Source of the DNA: G963662905 sp963676725
GTDB taxonomy: Bacteria; Bacteroidota; Bacteroidia; Bacteroidales; WRLA01
Assembly (NCBI GenBank): GCA_963676725.1
Contig: OY781463.1
Location: forward strand, 2,542,001-2,606,000
Length of the DNA stretch: 64,000 bases
Direction: 5' to 3'
The notes beneath the pieces were generated by a model. That model was not told where the DNA came from. It did no database searches and saw nothing but the letters and a program-made list of their open reading frames with translations. Both the position numbers and the translations under genes were made by a program. Numbering within the stretch: position 1 is the stretch's first letter; every line of letters starts with the position of its first letter. Below, one piece after another: positions 42,943 to 51,514 of the stretch.

Positions 42943-44187
42943 ATGGATATATTTGATAAGATAGACAGAAACCCCGGCCCCTTGGGCATTTGGGGTGATT
43001 ATGCATTCGGGTATTTTATGTTTCCACGTTTGGAAGGTGAAATCGCGAATAAAATGATGTTTAATGGCAAAGAACGCCTGTGTTGGAGCCTGAACAACTA
43101 TTTAGGCTTAGGCAATCAGCCGGCAGTAAGGAAAGCCGATTCGGAAGGCACAGATAAATATGGCCTTGCTTATCCGATGGGAGCTCGTATGATGTCGGGA
43201 CACACAAGATTGCACGAGCAATTGGAGCGTGAACTCGCTGAATTCGAGAAAAAAGAAGATGCTTTCCTTCTAAACTATGGTTATCAGGGTATGCTTAGTA
43301 TTATTGATGCTATTACAGACCGAAAGGATGTTATCGTTTATGATTCTGAAGCACATGCTTGTATTATTGATGGCGTTCGCTTGCATATGGGCAAACGTTT
43401 TGTTTATCCACATAATAATATAGAGAATCTGGAGAAAGAACTCGTTCGCGCCAAAAAACTTACCGATGAAACCGGCGGTGGCATCCTTGTGATTACCGAA
43501 GGCGTTTATGGTATGTCCGGTGATCTGGGAAAACTCAAAGAAATTGCTGCACTTAAAGAAAAATATAATTTCAGACTATTAGTAGACGATGCCCATGGAT
43601 TTGGAACAATGGGTGCAAGCGGTGCAGGTACAGGGGAACATTTAGATGCCCAAGACGATATTGACCTCTATTTTGGCACATTTGCCAAAGCAATGGCCGG
43701 GATTGGTGCTTTTGTTGCCGGCGACAAAAAAGTTATTGACTTTCTGCGATTTAATATGCGTTCGCAAACCTTCGCCAAAAGTTTGCCAATGCCTATGGTT
43801 TATGGTTCTTTGAAGCGCCTTGATATGCTGCGTAACGAACCTGAGCACAAAGAAAAACTTTGGACGATTGTCAACGCCCTTCAAAAAGGATTAAAAGATG
43901 AAGGCTTTAATATTGGCAACACCCAATCTCCCGTAACACCTGTGATGTTGAACGGAGAAGTAAAAGAGGCCATTAATCTTACTTTCGACCTACGCGAGAA
44001 TTATAACCTTTTCTGCTCTATTGTTGTGTATCCGGTTGTTCCCAAAGGGGTAATTTTACTCAGGCTTATTCCCACAGCAATGCATACGCTCGAAGATGTC
44101 GAATATACTATTGACTGTTTCAGCAAAATTAAAGGAAAGCTCGACGACAAAACTTATCTGAATCAAGAATTAGTGAAGTGGGAGTAA
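42943..44187 (+). CDS. Alpha-oxoamine synthase family PLP enzyme
   Basis: A 414-residue fold-type I PLP enzyme that joins an amino acid to an acyl thioester with loss of CO2. Visible features are the family's SLNNYLGLGNQPAV, GARMMSGHTRLHEQLERELAEFE, the DDAHGFGTMGASGAGTGEH motif with the aspartate and histidine that bind PLP, and FGTFAKAMAGIGAFVAG with the PLP-linked lysine. It could be a serine palmitoyltransferase-like or cysteate acyltransferase-like enzyme for sphingo- or sulfonolipids, or an amino-oxononanoate or 2-amino-3-ketobutyrate synthase. No biotin or threonine genes are nearby, so a lipid role is preferred but unproven. The gene has its own promoter and terminator. Confidence 0.85.
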   Translation: MDIFDKIDRNPGPLGIWGDYAFGYFMFPRLEGEIANKMMFNGKERLCWSLNNYLGLGNQPAVRKADSEGTDKYGLAYPMGARMMSGHTRLHEQLERELAEFEKKEDAFLLNYGYQGMLSIIDAITDRKDVIVYDSEAHACIIDGVRLHMGKRFVYPHNNIENLEKELVRAKKLTDETGGGILVITEGVYGMSGDLGKLKEIAALKEKYNFRLLVDDAHGFGTMGASGAGTGEHLDAQDDIDLYFGTFAKAMAGIGAFVAGDKKVIDFLRFNMRSQTFAKSLPMPMVYGSLKRLDMLRNEPEHKEKLWTIVNALQKGLKDEGFNIGNTQSPVTPVMLNGEVKEAINLTFDLRENYNLFCSIVVYPVVPKGVILLRLIPTAMHTLEDVEYTIDCFSKIKGKLDDKTYLNQELVKWE

Positions 44188-44262
44188 AATATAAAGAGCT
44201 AATAATTAGTGCTTTATATTTAATTACAAGATTGTCATTCCATTTAATAAATAATACTTTTA

Positions 44263-44293
44263 CAGCCCGGTCAATATTCGGGCTGTTTTTTTT
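44263..44293 (+). terminator. Terminator of the alpha-oxoamine synthase gene
   Basis: A 7-bp stem CAGCCCG / CGGGCTG with a 9-base loop, followed by eight T residues. Confidence 0.9.
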
Positions 44294-44317
44294 GTCTTAA
44301 AGCCTAAATTAATTTTC

Positions 44318-44325
44318 TAATTTTG
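44318..44325 (+). promoter_or_regulatory. -7 promoter element TAATTTTG before the basic-repeat membrane protein gene
   Basis: Exact TAnnTTTG match six bases before the ATG at 44332, directly after the upstream terminator. If used it would give a leaderless or nearly leaderless mRNA. Confidence 0.45.
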
Positions 44326-44331
44326 CAGGCA

Positions 44332-45777
44332 ATGAAAATGCTAAAAGATAGACGGAACAACTTTAAAGAAATATTTGGATATGGACCATTGTCCATTATT
44401 CTATCAATTCTTGGCATTCCATCCATTCTATCCTTAGCATCTGATATCTCAGGGCAGCAAGGCAAACAATCTTCCATAGGATTATTTTTCAGAAAATTAC
44501 GCCTTCTTCGAAGAATTAAAAAAACAAAAAGAAAGAAAGCCCGTGAAAAACGAAAAGCAGAAAAACGCTTTAAAAGACGCAGACGATGGAAGATCATTCG
44601 ATTAATTTATAAAAAAACAATTGAAAAATATTTTCAGCCCGACAAATCTGAAATGGAAAGACGTCGTGCCTGGAAAGAAGAAAAACGCTGGATTAGGGAA
44701 GAATACAAATGGAATAGGAGAAAGCGTTACCGTTTAATACGTTTTATTATCAAAAGAAATTTCAGGAAACTTTTTGAGCCCAAAGGCGAAGACGACATCA
44801 AAAAGGCACAGTTAAGGGCGATGTCGCGTGCACAAAGGAGGAAAAGGCTGCTTCGTCTGACCCGGTTTGTGATAAAAAAGCGCATACAATATACCATCAT
44901 CTACCTGAAAAACTTTCCGAATCAACCGATCCGTCCGGCGCATCAATTATTTGTCACGAGCAAATTATCAAAGGATCAATTTCTTGTAATTGTTTTAAAT
45001 TCTACGGCCTATTTTATTCTGGCCTATTTAATTATGTATATGCTGAGTCAAATGACTACCGCTTTAATCGGCTTACATTTTGACTATCAGACTATTTTCT
45101 ATTACTATAAGCTCTATTTTAATATTGTTACTTCTCAATGGAGTGCAGATTCTGTAAAAATACTCTTTAGCATGCCTTCGCTTGTGAGTATATTCCTCGC
45201 TGTTATCTTACTGATCTTTTATAATTGGGTGCAAAATGAAAACGGCACTTTAAAAATGCTTGTTTTATGGATGGTTTTTTATGGCATTACATACTTTTTT
45301 GGGTCTCTATTAATCGGTTCCATACTTGATCAAGGATTTGGTTATGTTGCTATGTATCTGTATTATATGGATACAGAACGCATGACAATAGTATTCTTTA
45401 CGGTATTTATGTTGCTTGTCGGCGGAGTAATTCTCACAAAATCATTTATGATATGCGCCAACAGCTACTTTAATGACCTCTCAGAGCATAATCGTCCGGC
45501 TTTTATGATTGCACACGTGCTTTTGCCCTATTTATTAGGAACAGGCATTATCTTGCTAACTAAATTACCGGAAATATCTGCTTATGAGACTTTTATATTA
45601 CTCTCGGGCATTCTAGTCATCCTACCTGTGATGGCAACTTTTAAAACTTATAACGAACTTTACTTTGATCTCGAGCCCAGAAAAATCAGTTTATCCTCAA
45701 TAGCTGTTGTGCTCTCAATCATATTATTTGCAGCATTTCGTATTGTTTTCAGTTTCGATATCCTTCGTATCGGCTAA
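44332..45777 (+). CDS. Unknown integral membrane protein with a basic, repeated N-terminal domain
   Basis: A 481-residue protein I do not recognise. Residues 20-40 may form a first hydrophobic segment. Residues 55-195 are extremely rich in arginine and lysine and contain three related units of about 40-46 residues (RRWKIIRLIYKKTIEKYFQP near 85; KRYRLIRFIIKRNFRKLFEP near 131; KRLLRLTRFVIKKRIQYTI near 171). The C-terminal half has about six membrane helices (roughly 218-245, 283-303, 312-335, 352-378, 400-425, 430-478). The basic part probably faces the cytosol and could bind nucleic acid or acidic lipids (inference). An in-frame TTG at 44323 lies inside a TAATTTTG element and is not taken as start. 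Confidence 0.72.
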   Translation: MKMLKDRRNNFKEIFGYGPLSIILSILGIPSILSLASDISGQQGKQSSIGLFFRKLRLLRRIKKTKRKKAREKRKAEKRFKRRRRWKIIRLIYKKTIEKYFQPDKSEMERRRAWKEEKRWIREEYKWNRRKRYRLIRFIIKRNFRKLFEPKGEDDIKKAQLRAMSRAQRRKRLLRLTRFVIKKRIQYTIIYLKNFPNQPIRPAHQLFVTSKLSKDQFLVIVLNSTAYFILAYLIMYMLSQMTTALIGLHFDYQTIFYYYKLYFNIVTSQWSADSVKILFSMPSLVSIFLAVILLIFYNWVQNENGTLKMLVLWMVFYGITYFFGSLLIGSILDQGFGYVAMYLYYMDTERMTIVFFTVFMLLVGGVILTKSFMICANSYFNDLSEHNRPAFMIAHVLLPYLLGTGIILLTKLPEISAYETFILLSGILVILPVMATFKTYNELYFDLEPRKISLSSIAVVLSIILFAAFRIVFSFDILRIG

Positions 45778-45803
45778 AAAAATAGCCCTGAGAACAGGGC
45801 TAT
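45776..45803 (-). terminator. Terminator of the secreted C1 peptidase gene
   Basis: A 9-bp stem ATAGCCCTG / CAGGGCTAT with a 4-base loop. On the minus strand it is followed by seven T residues. It touches the stop codon of the converging membrane protein gene. Confidence 0.85.
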
Positions 45804-45847
45804 AAATCATTTCATCGTTTTTTAATACCTTCCAAAAATCATATAGA

Positions 45848-47047
45848 CTATTTGATTCCTAAAGACTTTCTTATTTTTTGGGGCACTGCATCTTTATGCA
45901 CCATAATGGCCACGGTATTAAGCCTTACATAGGCTTCAGACATATATAAGTAGCCCTCATAGTCATTGGAAGTATTCCAAGAATTTTTCGTTTTATAAAA
46001 ATTTGTTCCATTTTGGTCCTTCGAAAATCCTGTGAGATGCATCAGGTGATCATCGGTTGTTTGATAATTGTCGAAATGCTGTTGGCGCAATTCCGGACTT
46101 ACTTCCATTTCCGTCACAACAGTTTCAAAACTATATAATTCTTTATTGCGTTCTTTATTTGTTAGTGTTTCCCAACGGGCTCGTTCACTATCATCCATAT
46201 TTAATGGGACCAGGTCAGGCAGCAATGCCAAGCCGTTTCTGTAAGAAAAGCCTTTATCACTAACATCTCCATCCCAGCAAACTGTATATCCCTTTTCAAA
46301 AGCAGAATGCATGATTTCCATTAAATCTTCAAGATTTACATTATAATATAGGGCATCGCTCCAGTTATCAGGGATTTCGAGAAGGATTTTTTCGTTATAA
46401 GGTTTGTATTGATAAGAAGTAAACTCAACATAATCATCAGGATTAAAATCCACAGCTTCTTTATAGGATACAGGTGTATAATCCACATTATCAATGGTAA
46501 ATGATGTAGGGATTTTTCCAAGATAAGCATCCATAATCCCCTGAAAAGCATCGAACCAAACCGGACTTAATTTTCTGTTCCTGTTTTTTATCACAGCATC
46601 GAGATAAGCTTTTGCAACAGCATCCATTTCTCCGTGGATATGTTGCTCCTCTCCGATCGTTTTCCCGTCAAACACTTCTTCCGGCACAAATCCATTGGCA
46701 CGAATTACATCCATCACATCATGTGCTTGACCTCCAGGACCAAAATTTGCCTGCCCATGATAGCGCACATACAAAGCCGCTTTTTGCGGATATGCCATTC
46801 GCACAAAATACATCTCAGACAAATCTAGTGTTTGTCCACTTTCTTTAAGAATTTCGGCTTCAACAAAACTTGTTGCAGCGAAACTCCAACAAGTACCTGA
46901 GCTCGCCTGATCCTTGACAGAAGTTACCGGGATATCCACTTGATTTTCAAGAATATATACCCCAACACTATCTACTTGAGCAGATAATTGGCCTACAAAA
47001 AACAGCAAACAGCAGGCAAAAACGACCTTTAAATAATTTGATTTCAT
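45848..47047 (-). CDS. Secreted papain-fold peptidase, aminopeptidase C/bleomycin hydrolase type
   Basis: A 399-residue cysteine peptidase of family C1B. A signal peptide (ending VGQLSAQ) is followed by the catalytic domain. The nucleophile Cys53 is in KDQASSGTCWSFAA, the catalytic histidine in DDHLMHLTGFSKDQNG and the asparagine in YKTKNSWNT. A stretch with YVRYHGQANFGPGGQAHDVMDVIRANGFVPE is typical of the bleomycin-hydrolase branch. The classical enzymes are cytosolic, so export to the periplasm or surface is a Bacteroidota variation. It should cut peptides from the N-terminus. The gene is divergent from the ZIP transporter gene. Confidence 0.9.
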   Translation of the reverse strand: MKSNYLKVVFACCLLFFVGQLSAQVDSVGVYILENQVDIPVTSVKDQASSGTCWSFAATSFVEAEILKESGQTLDLSEMYFVRMAYPQKAALYVRYHGQANFGPGGQAHDVMDVIRANGFVPEEVFDGKTIGEEQHIHGEMDAVAKAYLDAVIKNRNRKLSPVWFDAFQGIMDAYLGKIPTSFTIDNVDYTPVSYKEAVDFNPDDYVEFTSYQYKPYNEKILLEIPDNWSDALYYNVNLEDLMEIMHSAFEKGYTVCWDGDVSDKGFSYRNGLALLPDLVPLNMDDSERARWETLTNKERNKELYSFETVVTEMEVSPELRQQHFDNYQTTDDHLMHLTGFSKDQNGTNFYKTKNSWNTSNDYEGYLYMSEAYVRLNTVAIMVHKDAVPQKIRKSLGIK

Positions 47048-47133
47048 ATAGCTTTAAAATTTTATTAAGAAATTTCCAAACAATTTTGCACTTCAAACCT
47101 TATACAGCTACTATAAATGCAAAATATTTTTCG

Positions 47134-47159
47134 CAAAAGTAATTAAATAACTAAATTTG
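47134..47159. promoter_or_regulatory. Divergent promoter elements between the C1 peptidase and ZIP transporter genes
   Basis: Two exact -7 matches in opposite directions: TACTTTTG on the minus strand (47141-47134) for the peptidase gene and TAAATTTG on the plus strand (47152-47159) for the transporter gene. They are only 10 bases apart, so the two promoters may compete. The -33 boxes are weak. Confidence 0.45.
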
Positions 47160-47176
47160 TTCCTAAACTTAAAACT

Positions 47177-48007
47177 ATGTATTCTACAGAAACCATCCTA
47201 TTTGCATTTTCGCTGACTCTTTTTGCAGGTTTATCTACTGGTATCGGCAGTGGCATAGCTTTTTTCACAAAACAAACGAATACACGTTTTTTAAGTATGG
47301 CTTTAGGCTTTAGTGCCGGTGTAATGCTTTATGTTTCTTTTGTGGAAATATTTCCAAAAGCACGCGATGTGCTTATTGGGACAGACGAAATCCCACAATT
47401 TGGCGAACAATTAGGAACCTGGCTTACTGTACTTTCGTTTTTTGGAGGTGTATTGTTTATCGCAATTATCGACAAATTAATCCCTGAGGCAGAAAACCCC
47501 CATGAAGTGCATCTTGTTGAAGAATTGGAAAATCCCAAGAAAAATAATCCGGCTTTGATGAAAATGGGCTTATTTACAGCTCTTGCCATTGCCATACATA
47601 ATTTCCCTGAAGGATTGGCAACCTTTACTGCAGCCCTTTCTGATCCGGCTTTAGGGATTCCAATTGCCGTTGCCATAGCGATCCATAACATTCCGGAAGG
47701 TATTGCCGTGAGTATTCCGGTATATTATGCGACAGGAAACCGCAAAAAAGCGTTTTGGCTGTCTTTTATGTCAGGAATTGCAGAACCTGTAGGTGCCATT
47801 GTAGGCTTTTTATTATTGATGCCGGTGCTGCATGAGCATCCTTATATTATGGGAATCATTTTTGCTGCGGTTGCAGGTATTATGGTCTTTATTTCTTTGG
47901 ATGAACTTCTTCCAACAGCAGAAAAATATGGTGAGCATCATCTCTCAATTTACGGATTGATCGCAGGCATGGGCGTTATGGCCATAAGCTTATTGATGTT
48001 CATTTAG
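47177..48007 (+). CDS. zupT: ZIP-family divalent metal transporter, ZupT type
   Basis: A 276-residue inner-membrane protein with eight predicted helices that imports zinc and perhaps other divalent metals. Both metal-binding motifs of the ZIP family are present: HNFPEGLATF (about residue 139) and HNIPEGIAVSIPVYYAT (about residue 172). The loop at residues 103-125 carries several acidic and histidine residues. Length and motif spacing match bacterial ZupT (about 260). Single-gene unit. Confidence 0.93.
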   Translation: MYSTETILFAFSLTLFAGLSTGIGSGIAFFTKQTNTRFLSMALGFSAGVMLYVSFVEIFPKARDVLIGTDEIPQFGEQLGTWLTVLSFFGGVLFIAIIDKLIPEAENPHEVHLVEELENPKKNNPALMKMGLFTALAIAIHNFPEGLATFTAALSDPALGIPIAVAIAIHNIPEGIAVSIPVYYATGNRKKAFWLSFMSGIAEPVGAIVGFLLLMPVLHEHPYIMGIIFAAVAGIMVFISLDELLPTAEKYGEHHLSIYGLIAGMGVMAISLLMFI

Positions 48008-48605
48008 CGATTAATCTAGTTTCTCTCCATTATAACTATAGAAAGCTCATTCACAAAAGCAAATACTAAGCTTTTGTTTTGCAGGAATAGACACTTGCCC
48101 TGAGACATAAAATACTGCTAAAATCTTCAATTCCGGCAAGAAATTGATTGAATGCATAAAAAGGCATCTCTGGATTTTTCTTGCGGAAGGGCGCTCTGAA
48201 ACTACACTTATCCCCCAATCGAAGCTTTGATAATCTAAGGAGAACAATAAAGGAAAAGCTGACCAAAAAAACATTTAACCTGAATAATTCACAAAATATT
48301 CAGATTAACATATTAAGGCTAAAACCTCTAATTTTTATCCATTCCAAAATACAACTTAAACAACTGAATTAAAGGATATAAACACCACTATCCAACCTAA
48401 TTGGCATAATGCTTAAAGCGCAGTTAAACTGAGTGAAGCAAACTTTGAGTATTTTTTATACTTTTGTCTTCTAAATCTATAGGCTATGGCCGAAAGAGAA
48501 GGTGTTAATTAGTTGTGGATAAACATAATTTGGATGTTTAAACAAAAATTATGTAACTTGTGCCACTATTTTTGACAGAAATTATTCTAAATAAATCATA
48601 ATGAT
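48008..48605. other. Intergenic region upstream of the T9SS protein pair
   Basis: A 598-base gap without a convincing gene. It contains two -7-like elements on the plus strand, TACTTTTG at 48459-48466 and TATTTTTG at 48567-48574; the second is 32 bases before the next start codon and is the likelier promoter. The piece 48060-48300 has short frames on both strands, none with a ribosome site or family resemblance. Confidence 0.5.
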
Positions 48606-51488
48606 ATGAAAGGTAAAAATCTACTATTCAGTATTTTAGCATTTTTATTAGGCTTCAGCACACTAACCTTTGCTGCTCCTACCTATCAAAATGCCCCACA
48701 AAATGACGGGGATGGAGATAGTCAGATTGAGAAAATGAACAGGACTGAAGCTTATTACGATATGCTTCGCCTAAATAAAAAGACCGGAACAATTAATCCG
48801 GCAGATGTGGTCAGAGCCAGTCAACAGGCCGACAAACTGTTTAAAAGCAGTGCCGCTATGGATCTAAACTGGGAAAGTATGGGGCCTGATAATGTAGGCG
48901 GCCGCACACGTGCTCTTTTGTTTGACAATCAAGATAGTGATGCTGTCACTATTATTGCTGCCGGAGTAACTGGTGGTATTTGGAAGTCAACAAATTTGGG
49001 GCTTACCTGGCATAAATCCAATGTGAATAATTCGTGTCTGTTTGTTAGCTGCATGATACAGCATGAGAACGGAACTATTTACGCCGGAACAGGTGATGGA
49101 TTTGATGGAAGCTTTTATGGAACAGGGATTTATAAATCAACCGACCGTGAAAATTTTTCCGTTATTGAAAGCACTATCCCTGATGTAACTTCTGAAGATA
49201 AAGATTGGGCATTTATTTATAAGCTGGCCCTACAAAACAATCGCCTTCTTGCAGCTACTAATACAGGTCTAAAGTACACAGATAATGATGGCGGTGAATG
49301 GAATACTGCTGTTTATATCGATTCCTTAGGAAACTCTATTGAGCTAACTGGCGTTTGTACTGAAGTTGAAACTTCAACTGACGGATTGATTGCAGCTGTT
49401 ATTGATAATAAAGTATATACTACTTTAAGTGACATAAACAGTTTTCAATTGCAATCAAGCATGGAAGAAGTGAATGACACTACAATTTATAATCCGGAAA
49501 AACTTCCTTTCAAAAATGTTGGTCGCGTTGAATTAGCGATCAGCGAATCCGATCCAAATGTATTATATGCTGCTATGGCAAAAATAGGTGTTGGAACAAT
49601 GTTGGGTGTTTACAAATCGAAGGACAAAGGAGCTACTTGGAAAATTATTCTTCCTGACAATACTTCATTTGAAGTATATCAAGGTGCCGGACTCCATGCA
49701 AATACTATTGAAGTATTTCCAAACAATCCAAACAAAGTATGTGTTGGTGGAGCAAACCTTTGGGTAGGTATTGAAAGTGACGAAATGGGTATTTATGATT
49801 GGGGAACACAGCCTTACACATCAGGAGCAGGGCTAACAATCCCTTTCTATGTGCATAATATGCACCACGAATATGCATTCCGCCCTGGTCATCCGGAAAC
49901 TATGATTATTGCTTCTGACGGTGGAGTTAGTATCACAACCGATAACTTATCTACTTTCAGGAATATCATGAAAAATTACAGTACTACACAGTGTAATAGC
50001 GTCGCCTATAACCAATTTGGCAAAGTTATGACCGGTACAATGAACAACGGAACACAATATATTGGTGATGGCACAAATGGCCCAACATACGGACGTGAAG
50101 TATGGACCGGTGGAGCCAATAATTCAGGCATAGGAGGTTATACAGAAATCTCAATGATTAATAGTAACGTAATGTTCCTGACAAACCCGGGAGAAACGCA
50201 AATACTCTTTAGAAGAACAGAAGATAAAGGTTACTCATTTGCCAATGAGTTTATCCCTGAGTCAATGAGTTCTACTTTAAATGTGCAACCATTTGTTATG
50301 TGGGAATCATTTAATGATGAGTTAAGTGGTGACTCAGTAACTTATCGCGCTACTGAAGATCTAGAAATGGGAACAACCGTTTGGGTTCCAAGTAATAATT
50401 ACGACTATCCTTTCCCATACGAATTACCGGTAAGTTTGCTTGCAGGAGATACTTTGGTTGTTCAGGATATAGTTCAGAATATTTTCATTATTGCTATTCG
50501 TAATCAAATCTTTATGACACGTATGGCATTAGATTTCACTCAAATGCCTGATTGGTGGTCGATTGCAGATGCCAAAGGTTTCCCAAGCAGTATTTCAATT
50601 AGTAAAGATGGAAATTATGCTTATGTTGGACTTGAGTCCGGTGAATTAATTCGTGTTGGTAATCTACGTTATGCGACTTCCTATGAAACAGCTGATAAGG
50701 AAAGCCCTTATTGTGTTGTTTCTTCTGCAACTATATTTGAAGCCGAAAATCAAGCTGTTACATCCATCGCTCTTGACCCTCAAAATAATGAGCATTTAAT
50801 CGTTACATTGGGGAACTATGGTGAGGAAAATTACGTTTATGAAACATTTACTGCTATTGAAGAAACTCCAGATTTCGTTTCAATTCAGGGAAATCTTCCT
50901 AAAGCACCTGTTTATTCTTCAATCATCGAAATGAATGCTTCCAACAAAATTATCCTTGGAACAGAATTCGGTATCTATTCTTCTGAAAACGCTGGGGAAT
51001 GGGTTTATGAAGGTGGCGAGATGGGAAAAGTGCCAGTTACTATGTTGCGTCAACAACTTATGTCTAAATCCGGCTTTACTTATATGACCGGTGATGTTGC
51101 CGAACCTGAAATTTACTATCCTGGCATTACAAACACAGGTGCAATTTATGCTTCAACCTTTGGACGCGGCATTTGGCAAGCACAAAATTTTGTCGGTATT
51201 GATGAATTCACAACTGATAAGCTTGGCGCTGAAATGCAATTAAAAGTATTCCCGAACCCTGTTCAAAATGATGCACAAATTGAAGTTGAGCTGATCAGCA
51301 AACAAAATGTTACAGCTTATGTATTCGACTTTAGCGGCAGAATGATTCAAGTGTATAACCTTGGCACATTAAATAGTGGCAAACAATTAATCCAACTTGA
51401 AACAAGCCAACTGAATACAGGAACATATTTTATCAGGCTGCAAGCCGGCAATGAAACAGCAAACGGATCATTTATCAAAGTAGATTAA
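48606..51488 (+). CDS. Large T9SS-secreted BNR/Asp-box propeller protein
   Basis: A 960-residue secreted protein. The signal peptide ends STLTFAA. The body (about 70-870) has repeated Asp-box/BNR-type units as in sortilin-like and xyloglucanase-type propellers: GGIWKSTNLGLTWHKSN, IYKSTDRENFSVIES, LKYTDNDGGEWNTAVY, and VYKSKDKGATWKIIL. A T9SS type A sorting domain closes the chain (about 880-960; LKVFPNPVQNDAQIEVEL ... TYFIRLQAGNETANGSFIKVD). No catalytic acid pair of a glycoside hydrolase was identified by eye, so binding or an unknown enzymatic role is possible. It is followed after 26 bases by another T9SS protein gene, probably in one operon. Confidence 0.85.
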   Translation: MKGKNLLFSILAFLLGFSTLTFAAPTYQNAPQNDGDGDSQIEKMNRTEAYYDMLRLNKKTGTINPADVVRASQQADKLFKSSAAMDLNWESMGPDNVGGRTRALLFDNQDSDAVTIIAAGVTGGIWKSTNLGLTWHKSNVNNSCLFVSCMIQHENGTIYAGTGDGFDGSFYGTGIYKSTDRENFSVIESTIPDVTSEDKDWAFIYKLALQNNRLLAATNTGLKYTDNDGGEWNTAVYIDSLGNSIELTGVCTEVETSTDGLIAAVIDNKVYTTLSDINSFQLQSSMEEVNDTTIYNPEKLPFKNVGRVELAISESDPNVLYAAMAKIGVGTMLGVYKSKDKGATWKIILPDNTSFEVYQGAGLHANTIEVFPNNPNKVCVGGANLWVGIESDEMGIYDWGTQPYTSGAGLTIPFYVHNMHHEYAFRPGHPETMIIASDGGVSITTDNLSTFRNIMKNYSTTQCNSVAYNQFGKVMTGTMNNGTQYIGDGTNGPTYGREVWTGGANNSGIGGYTEISMINSNVMFLTNPGETQILFRRTEDKGYSFANEFIPESMSSTLNVQPFVMWESFNDELSGDSVTYRATEDLEMGTTVWVPSNNYDYPFPYELPVSLLAGDTLVVQDIVQNIFIIAIRNQIFMTRMALDFTQMPDWWSIADAKGFPSSISISKDGNYAYVGLESGELIRVGNLRYATSYETADKESPYCVVSSATIFEAENQAVTSIALDPQNNEHLIVTLGNYGEENYVYETFTAIEETPDFVSIQGNLPKAPVYSSIIEMNASNKIILGTEFGIYSSENAGEWVYEGGEMGKVPVTMLRQQLMSKSGFTYMTGDVAEPEIYYPGITNTGAIYASTFGRGIWQAQNFVGIDEFTTDKLGAEMQLKVFPNPVQNDAQIEVELISKQNVTAYVFDFSGRMIQVYNLGTLNSGKQLIQLETSQLNTGTYFIRLQAGNETANGSFIKVD

Positions 51489-51514
51489 TAACGAAAAACT
51501 AAAATTCATATACT

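Noticed and set aside
48181..48372. A 63-codon plus-strand frame downstream of the ZIP transporter gene
   Set aside because: Lysine- and asparagine-rich chance frame in AT-rich DNA, without a ribosome site or recognisable fold.
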